IMG/VR virus record: IMGVR_UViG_3300042480_000267
Span: 1-36,626 of that record
Length of the DNA: 36,626 bases
Source: a virus
Direction: 5' to 3' (one strand)
The position numbers and the translations under genes are program-made. Position 1 is the stretch's first letter, and each line of letters begins with the position of its first letter. Positions 34,065-36,626 of this stretch are shown here, in pieces. The notes under the pieces were generated by a model. That model searched no databases. It saw only the letters and a program-made list of their open reading frames with translations, and was not told where the DNA came from.

Positions 34065-34127
34065 GGGCTAGACCGATTAGGTCGGCAAGGGTTCACGACC
34101 CTACTAGCCCACTACCCCACAACGGGG
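34065..34127 (+). ncRNA. Three-way-junction RNA structure plus hairpin
   Basis: GGGCTAG (34065-34071) pairs with CTAGCCC (34104-34110). Inside are CCGA/TCGG (34073-34085, loop TTAGG) and AGGGT/ACCCT (34088-34102, loop TCACG), giving a compact three-way junction of 46 nt. A CCCC/GGGG hairpin (34115-34127) follows. All stems are perfect. The 7-bp outer stem and the GGGTTC-containing arm recall a tRNA without anticodon arm, but the T-loop consensus and a CCA end are missing. Possible leader element, riboregulator or tRNA relic, located between two genes. Confidence 0.45.
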
Positions 34128-34152
34128 CACAACAGAAAAGGACAATAGGACA

Positions 34153-34311
34153 ATGAAAAAGTACGAGACATTTAGCGAACGCTTGTTCGCAGAGGCGAGA
34201 CTATGCCGAAACTTGGGAGACATCAAGGGTGCTGAGGCGTGGGAGCGTCAAGCGGAACAGGAACGGGAATATGAACAACAGGGACAGGGATACCACTACG
34301 AGACAGTGTGA
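34153..34311 (+). CDS. Early small protein 4 (52 aa)
   Basis: MKKYETFSERLFAEARLCRN... continuing with a Glu/Gln-rich helix (ERQAEQEREYEQQGQGYHYE). Predicted one long helix. AGGACA precedes the ATG. Its TGA is part of Crp-like palindrome 4, and a CGAAC-N4-GTTCG palindrome (34175-34190) lies within the frame. Function unknown. Confidence 0.6.
   Translation: MKKYETFSERLFAEARLCRNLGDIKGAEAWERQAEQEREYEQQGQGYHYETV
34175..34190. promoter_or_regulatory. LexA-like palindrome inside a gene
   Basis: GCGAAC-GCTT-GTTCGC, 6-bp perfect arms. It fits the CGAAC-N4-GTTCG frame but has T where the SOS consensus has a purine. Codes for residues SERLFA, so it may be chance. Confidence 0.3.
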
Positions 34312-34322
34312 CATGAGTCACA
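34307..34322. promoter_or_regulatory. Crp/GlxR-like palindrome 4
   Basis: TGTGA-CATGAG-TCACA, a perfect TGTGA-N6-TCACA. It overlaps the stop codon of the preceding gene and lies only 22 bp before the -10 of P3. Confidence 0.7.
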
Positions 34323-34344
34323 GTGGAAATAACGAATAGCACGA

Positions 34345-34350
34345 TATCGT
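34345..34350 (+). promoter_or_regulatory. Early promoter P3 (-10 only)
   Basis: TATCGT followed by GTTAC, the same -10 region as P4, but no -35. The Crp-like palindrome is centred about 42 bp before the expected start (near 34357), the position of class II Crp-activated promoters. It is 11 bp closer than at P1, P2 and P4. Confidence 0.55.
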
Positions 34351-34382
34351 GTTACTCATAGCCAACAGAAAGGGAAACTAAA

Positions 34383-34652
34383 ATGGCTACAACAATACAA
34401 CAGGCAACGGTACGAAAGTCCTACCGTGTCACTATCCAAACTAAGTTCATGGAGAACAGTAGAACCATCAAGGTATGGCACTACGGGGGCAAGATGACTG
34501 CCCCATGGACTGACGAGTTAGACCCCGTGGACAACCACGCCAACGCTATCCAAATGTATCTAGACAAGATGGAATGGGGCGGTAAGTGGGTTATCGGGGC
34601 AAGTGTTGATGGATACGGATATGTAGCAGTGTGCGAGGGTGGTGCGAACTAA
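34383..34652 (+). CDS. Early small protein 5 (89 aa)
   Basis: MATTIQQATVRKSYRVTIQT... beta-rich with HYGGKMTAPWTDELDP and a helix (NHANAIQMYLDKMEW). Leader GCCAACAGAAAGGGAAA and the first codons ATGGCTACA are shared with the gene at 34996, though the proteins are otherwise different. Unknown function. Confidence 0.65.
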   Translation: MATTIQQATVRKSYRVTIQTKFMENSRTIKVWHYGGKMTAPWTDELDPVDNHANAIQMYLDKMEWGGKWVIGASVDGYGYVAVCEGGAN

Positions 34653-34843
34653 TGAAAACGGCAACAGAATTACACAGCGCAATCGGAAAGGTTGCAGACT
34701 ACAACAAAATAGAAGGGGTTAGTTTCACCGTAGCAATCATTGACGCTAGGGAACGGTTCGGAAATACGGACTACCTCATATCACCAATGTCGGGGACTGG
34801 TTCGGTGTGGGTGTCACACTGGTCAGTGAAGAATGTTAGGTAA
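34652..34843 (+). CDS. Early small protein 6 (63 aa)
   Basis: Start overlaps the previous TAA (TAATG). MKTATELHSAIGKVADYNKI... ends VWVSHWSVKNVR. Small alpha/beta protein. Its last codons (GTTAGGTAA) are part of the iron-box-like site, so the stop region is under double constraint. Confidence 0.6.
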   Translation: MKTATELHSAIGKVADYNKIEGVSFTVAIIDARERFGNTDYLISPMSGTGSVWVSHWSVKNVR

Positions 34844-34854
34844 GCCTAACCTAT
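34836..34854. promoter_or_regulatory. DtxR/IdeR-like iron box
   Basis: TTAGGTAAGCCTAACCTAT matches 17 of 19 positions of the DtxR/IdeR consensus TTAGGTTAGCCTAACCTAA (differences at positions 7 and 19). It overlaps the end of the preceding gene and lies upstream of A/T-rich TATAAATAAT and of parS 2. Confidence 0.65.
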
Positions 34855-34855
34855 A

Positions 34856-34867
34856 AATAATAGTTGC
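34856..34867. repeat. 12-bp direct repeat, copy 2
   Basis: AATAATAGTTGC, same as 32927-32938, and again right after a TTAGG...CCTA palindrome. Confidence 0.55.
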
Positions 34868-34881
34868 TCTATACAAGTAGA

Positions 34882-34897
34882 TGTTTCACGGGAAACA
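34882..34897. promoter_or_regulatory. parS partition site 2 (one mismatch)
   Basis: TGTTTCACGGGAAACA differs from parS 1 only by G for T at position 10. It is intergenic, 14 bp before Crp-like palindrome 5. Likely a weaker ParB site. Confidence 0.65.
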
Positions 34898-34910
34898 TTG
34901 AGTGAGACAC

Positions 34911-34926
34911 TGTGACGAAAGTCACT
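34911..34926. promoter_or_regulatory. Crp/GlxR-like palindrome 5
   Basis: TGTGA-CGAAAG-TCACT, one mismatch. 10 bp before the -35 of P4, as at P1 and P2. Confidence 0.65.
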
Positions 34927-34936
34927 AAACAAATAC

Positions 34937-34965
34937 TTGACATTGGTACAGGACTACTGTATCGT
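34937..34965 (+). promoter_or_regulatory. Early promoter P4
   Basis: TTGACA, 17 bp, TATCGT. Expected start near 34972. Drives the gene at 34996 and probably the rest of the plus-strand run. Confidence 0.7.
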
Positions 34966-34995
34966 GTTACACATAGCCAACAGAAAGGGAACATC

Positions 34996-35214
34996 ATGGC
35001 TACACATAAATATCGGGGTTACGAAATCGTCAAGCACGATAAGGGAACAGCAGGGACACCGTTAGGTCGTCACATTAGTTTCCACACCACTAATGGGGAA
35101 CTCAGCCACCCAACACTCAAAGGAGTGAAGTGCATGATTGACCACGTACTAGACACACCACGGGCAGAGCGTGAAGCCCACCGTGATTTCATCATCGCAT
35201 TGTTACAGAAATAG
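34996..35214 (+). CDS. Early small protein 7 (72 aa)
   Basis: Start at 34996 behind AGAAAGGGAAC. A longer in-frame start would lie in the operator and upstream of the transcript start. MATHKYRGYEIVKHDKGTAG..., with PLGRHISFHTTNGELSHPT and a helical end (AEREAHRDFIIALLQK). Small alpha/beta protein, unknown function. Confidence 0.65.
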   Translation: MATHKYRGYEIVKHDKGTAGTPLGRHISFHTTNGELSHPTLKGVKCMIDHVLDTPRAEREAHRDFIIALLQK

Positions 35215-35224
35215 AAAGGGAACA

Positions 35225-35491
35225 ATGAATAAGGAACAGGCAGTAGCGGACGCTAGGGCGTTGCGTGAAGAAACTATCAGGGAACTAGGGCACTTGATAG
35301 CAGACCTACAGAAAGACTATGACCGCCTAACCAAAGCGGTATGGATTGAGGACGACACAAAAATGATGACCGCTACACAGGGGAACACGGGCTACTACCT
35401 AAGCCAGCACTGCCTCCGATATGAGCAGACAATGAAAGCAGGGTGGCGTATGGAGGAGTACGCACGTATCGCACAATGGATAAAGGAATAG
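35225..35491 (+). CDS. Early small protein 8 (88 aa)
   Basis: MNKEQAVADARALREETIRE..., long helices with coiled-coil character (LGHLIADLQKDYDRLTKAV), then GNTGYYLSQHCLRYEQTMK. AAAGGG Shine-Dalgarno 5 nt before the ATG. Unknown; perhaps an oligomeric adaptor. Confidence 0.6.
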   Translation: MNKEQAVADARALREETIRELGHLIADLQKDYDRLTKAVWIEDDTKMMTATQGNTGYYLSQHCLRYEQTMKAGWRMEEYARIAQWIKE

Positions 35492-35493
35492 AA

Positions 35494-35676
35494 ATGGAAA
35501 CTTACGAAGTAACACGGGACGGGCGTTCACTCGCCACATTCAGAACAGAAGCGCAAGCGTGGAGTTGGCTACAACAGCACCAACCGTTCTCTATTGGTCA
35601 TGCCGTAGCGCATGAGGGGTACGACATTATCTACCCCAACGGTACGGGTCTAAAAGGAATTGAGATGGGGGCATAA
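35494..35676 (+). CDS. Early small protein 9 (60 aa)
   Basis: Start at 35494 behind AAAGGA. METYEVTRDGRSLATFRTEA..., followed by QAWSWLQQHQPFSIGHAV and a YDIIYPNG strand. Resembles short beta-alpha-beta proteins that echo host or phage sensor folds. Function unknown. TAATG overlap with the next gene. Confidence 0.6.
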   Translation: METYEVTRDGRSLATFRTEAQAWSWLQQHQPFSIGHAVAHEGYDIIYPNGTGLKGIEMGA

Positions 35677-35840
35677 TGGAAACAGCAGAGAGAATTATCC
35701 TGAACGAGTGCCATGTATGCGGGGAACCTCACACCCTGAACCGTATGGTTCACAAGTGGGACTACTCATACTGCCTCACTTGTTGGCAGACAATAGACAC
35801 AATCGTTAGCGAGTTCAATAAAGAAATGGAAACAAAATGA
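35676..35840 (+). CDS. Early zinc-finger-like protein (54 aa)
   Basis: METAERIILNECHVCGEPHT... has two knuckles: CHVC at residues 12-15 and CLTC at 33-36, a small zinc-ribbon arrangement. Its stop overlaps the next ATG (ATGA). Likely zinc-binding, possibly targeting host nucleic acids or proteins. Confidence 0.6.
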   Translation: METAERIILNECHVCGEPHTLNRMVHKWDYSYCLTCWQTIDTIVSEFNKEMETK

Positions 35841-36052
35841 ACAACGGATACGACCCGACTATCCCTTACAGCGAATATGTATTTGTTGCGGTGGTGCTTT
35901 TCATAATGCCGTTCACAATTTTATTTTTGATGTGCGCTTGGGATGTGGCAGTAAAGATGAGGCGTGACCGTAGGCGTGGTTCTTATGAGAGACATCCGTC
36001 ACAGCGTAATGATTTGTACCGTGAACACAATCGTGGTACGGTACAGAAGTAA
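35837..36052 (+). CDS. Early single-span membrane protein (71 aa)
   Basis: MNNGYDPTIPYSEYVFVAVV... with one strong transmembrane helix (about residues 14-36, FVAVVLFIMPFTILFLMCAW) and a very basic tail (KMRRDRRRGSYERH). Outside-in topology with the basic tail in the cytoplasm is expected. An early membrane protein could act in superinfection exclusion or host takeover. Confidence 0.6.
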   Translation: MNNGYDPTIPYSEYVFVAVVLFIMPFTILFLMCAWDVAVKMRRDRRRGSYERHPSQRNDLYREHNRGTVQK

Positions 36053-36073
36053 TCCATAGAAAGGGAAAACAAA

Positions 36074-36226
36074 ATGATTACAGATACACAACTAATGGAA
36101 GCGGTCATGGCAGTATGCCCGAACGCCACACTAGGACAAGACAATGACGGGCAACTCGTCATCTACACAAATAAAAAATATAACGAAAGCAACTATGCGA
36201 TTGTAGAAATGGAAGAAGGAGAATAG
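36074..36226 (+). CDS. Early small protein 12 (50 aa)
   Basis: MITDTQLMEAVMAVCPNATL... acidic, with YTNKKYNESNYAIVEMEEGE at the end. AAAGGGAAAAC precedes the start. Unknown. Confidence 0.55.
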   Translation: MITDTQLMEAVMAVCPNATLGQDNDGQLVIYTNKKYNESNYAIVEMEEGE

Positions 36227-36228
36227 AA

Positions 36229-36626
36229 ATGGGAAAACTAATTATTGACAAGGTGACTGGCACAGTCCTAAACATTGAGGGGTGCTATGTCATTGACGCA
36301 GAACAACTAGACGATTCATTTACGGATAGTGAGATTGCAGATTTAGCAGACCGTGTTGGTGTGCCTGTTGCTAGAGCAGAGGTAGGGACAATGGAAGAAC
36401 ACGAAGGGATTGAGTTATACCATCAGATGTCTAGCAAGTTTGGATGGGTTGGGTGCATCTTCACTGTTGCCGATATCCGTATGAAACTAGCGGAGGATGG
36501 GCTTGAAGGTGACGAGTTAGAGAAGATGGTTGAGAAGGTGCAGTGGACACGCTGGTGGCGCAAGACAATGGACAACGCAATGGTTGAAGCAGGGTCTGAA
36601 ACCCTTGACGAAGCTATCTACGAAGC
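36229..36626 (+). CDS. Early protein, truncated by the window end
   Basis: The frame is open from the ATG at 36229 to the last base (132 codons seen, no stop). It reads MGKLIIDKVTGTVLNIEGCY, IADLADRVGVPVARAEVG, then FGWVGCIFTVADIRMKLAED and a basic aromatic helix (VQWTRWWRKTMDNAM). Acidic overall, soluble. It follows the previous gene with only 2 nt between stop and start. Not recognised. Confidence 0.6.
   Translation, partial: MGKLIIDKVTGTVLNIEGCYVIDAEQLDDSFTDSEIADLADRVGVPVARAEVGTMEEHEGIELYHQMSSKFGWVGCIFTVADIRMKLAEDGLEGDELEKMVEKVQWTRWWRKTMDNAMVEAGSETLDEAIYE

Noticed and set aside
34065-34113. tRNA gene
   Set aside because: Acceptor-like and T-arm-like stems exist, but there is no anticodon arm, no proper T-loop and no CCA. 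Kept only as a structured RNA.
34525-34540. DnaA box (TTGTCCACG on the minus strand)
   Set aside because: Single imperfect match inside a coding region, no cluster.
34912-34995. In-frame GTG extension of the gene at 34996
   Set aside because: It begins within the Crp-like operator and includes the promoter, upstream of the expected transcript start. Similar codons near P2 are just the repeated operator and -35.

Overview
The window is a phage genome segment, open at least at its right end. Its host is most likely an actinobacterium. Three things point that way. Several small proteins look like ones common in actinobacteriophages (16588-16872, 16850-17107, the resolvase at 1511-1846). The regulatory DNA carries near-consensus sites for regulators typical of that phylum (Crp/GlxR, LexA, DtxR/IdeR). 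Other small proteins (10671-10811, 31709-31969, 31969-32127) resemble ones I associate with marine and freshwater short-tailed phages. I see no tape-measure gene and no tail-assembly frameshift pair, while there are very large virion proteins between portal and scaffold, so a podovirus-like virion is the best guess. Family assignments come from reading the proteins, not from database searches.

Layout, minus strand (about 19-32394, transcribed right to left): a possible leader and small genes (32394-31709), an HNH endonuclease (31689-31156), terminase (31155-29179), portal (29134-27302), large ejection or internal virion proteins (27302-18811), scaffold and major capsid protein (18677-17198) closed by a UUCG-tetraloop terminator, then two small proteins and a tail/fibre module that includes a collagen-like fibre, a glycine-rich fibre and two glycosyltransferases (16591-6666). 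Next comes a lysis cassette with several small membrane proteins, an M15 peptidase and a secreted Thr-rich protein (6612-4217). The recombination cassette follows: YqaJ exonuclease, single-strand annealing protein, RHH-like protein and Hjc-like resolvase (3630-1511). A PD-(D/E)XK-like nuclease and a secreted lysozyme-like protein end the window. Most junctions are ATGA, TGATG or TAATG overlaps, so translation is probably coupled through long polycistronic messages.

Layout, plus strand (33475 to the right end): at least thirteen small early-type genes, mostly of unknown function, behind sigma70-like promoters. The 1.08 kb between the divergent blocks (32395-33474) holds no gene I can defend. 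It is dense with hairpins, palindromes and promoters.

The most unusual content is the regulatory DNA at 33156-34965. I find five Crp/GlxR-type palindromes (TGTGA-N6-TCACA), three of them exactly 10 bp upstream of a TTGACA-17 bp promoter. There are two perfect LexA SOS boxes, a perfect 16-bp parS partition site plus a second with one mismatch, and a 17/19 match to the DtxR/IdeR iron box. A further palindrome resembles a CsoR-type operator. No ParB, LexA, Crp or DtxR gene is visible in the window. My inference is that the early genes are wired directly to host regulators for DNA damage, cAMP/carbon state, chromosome partition and iron.
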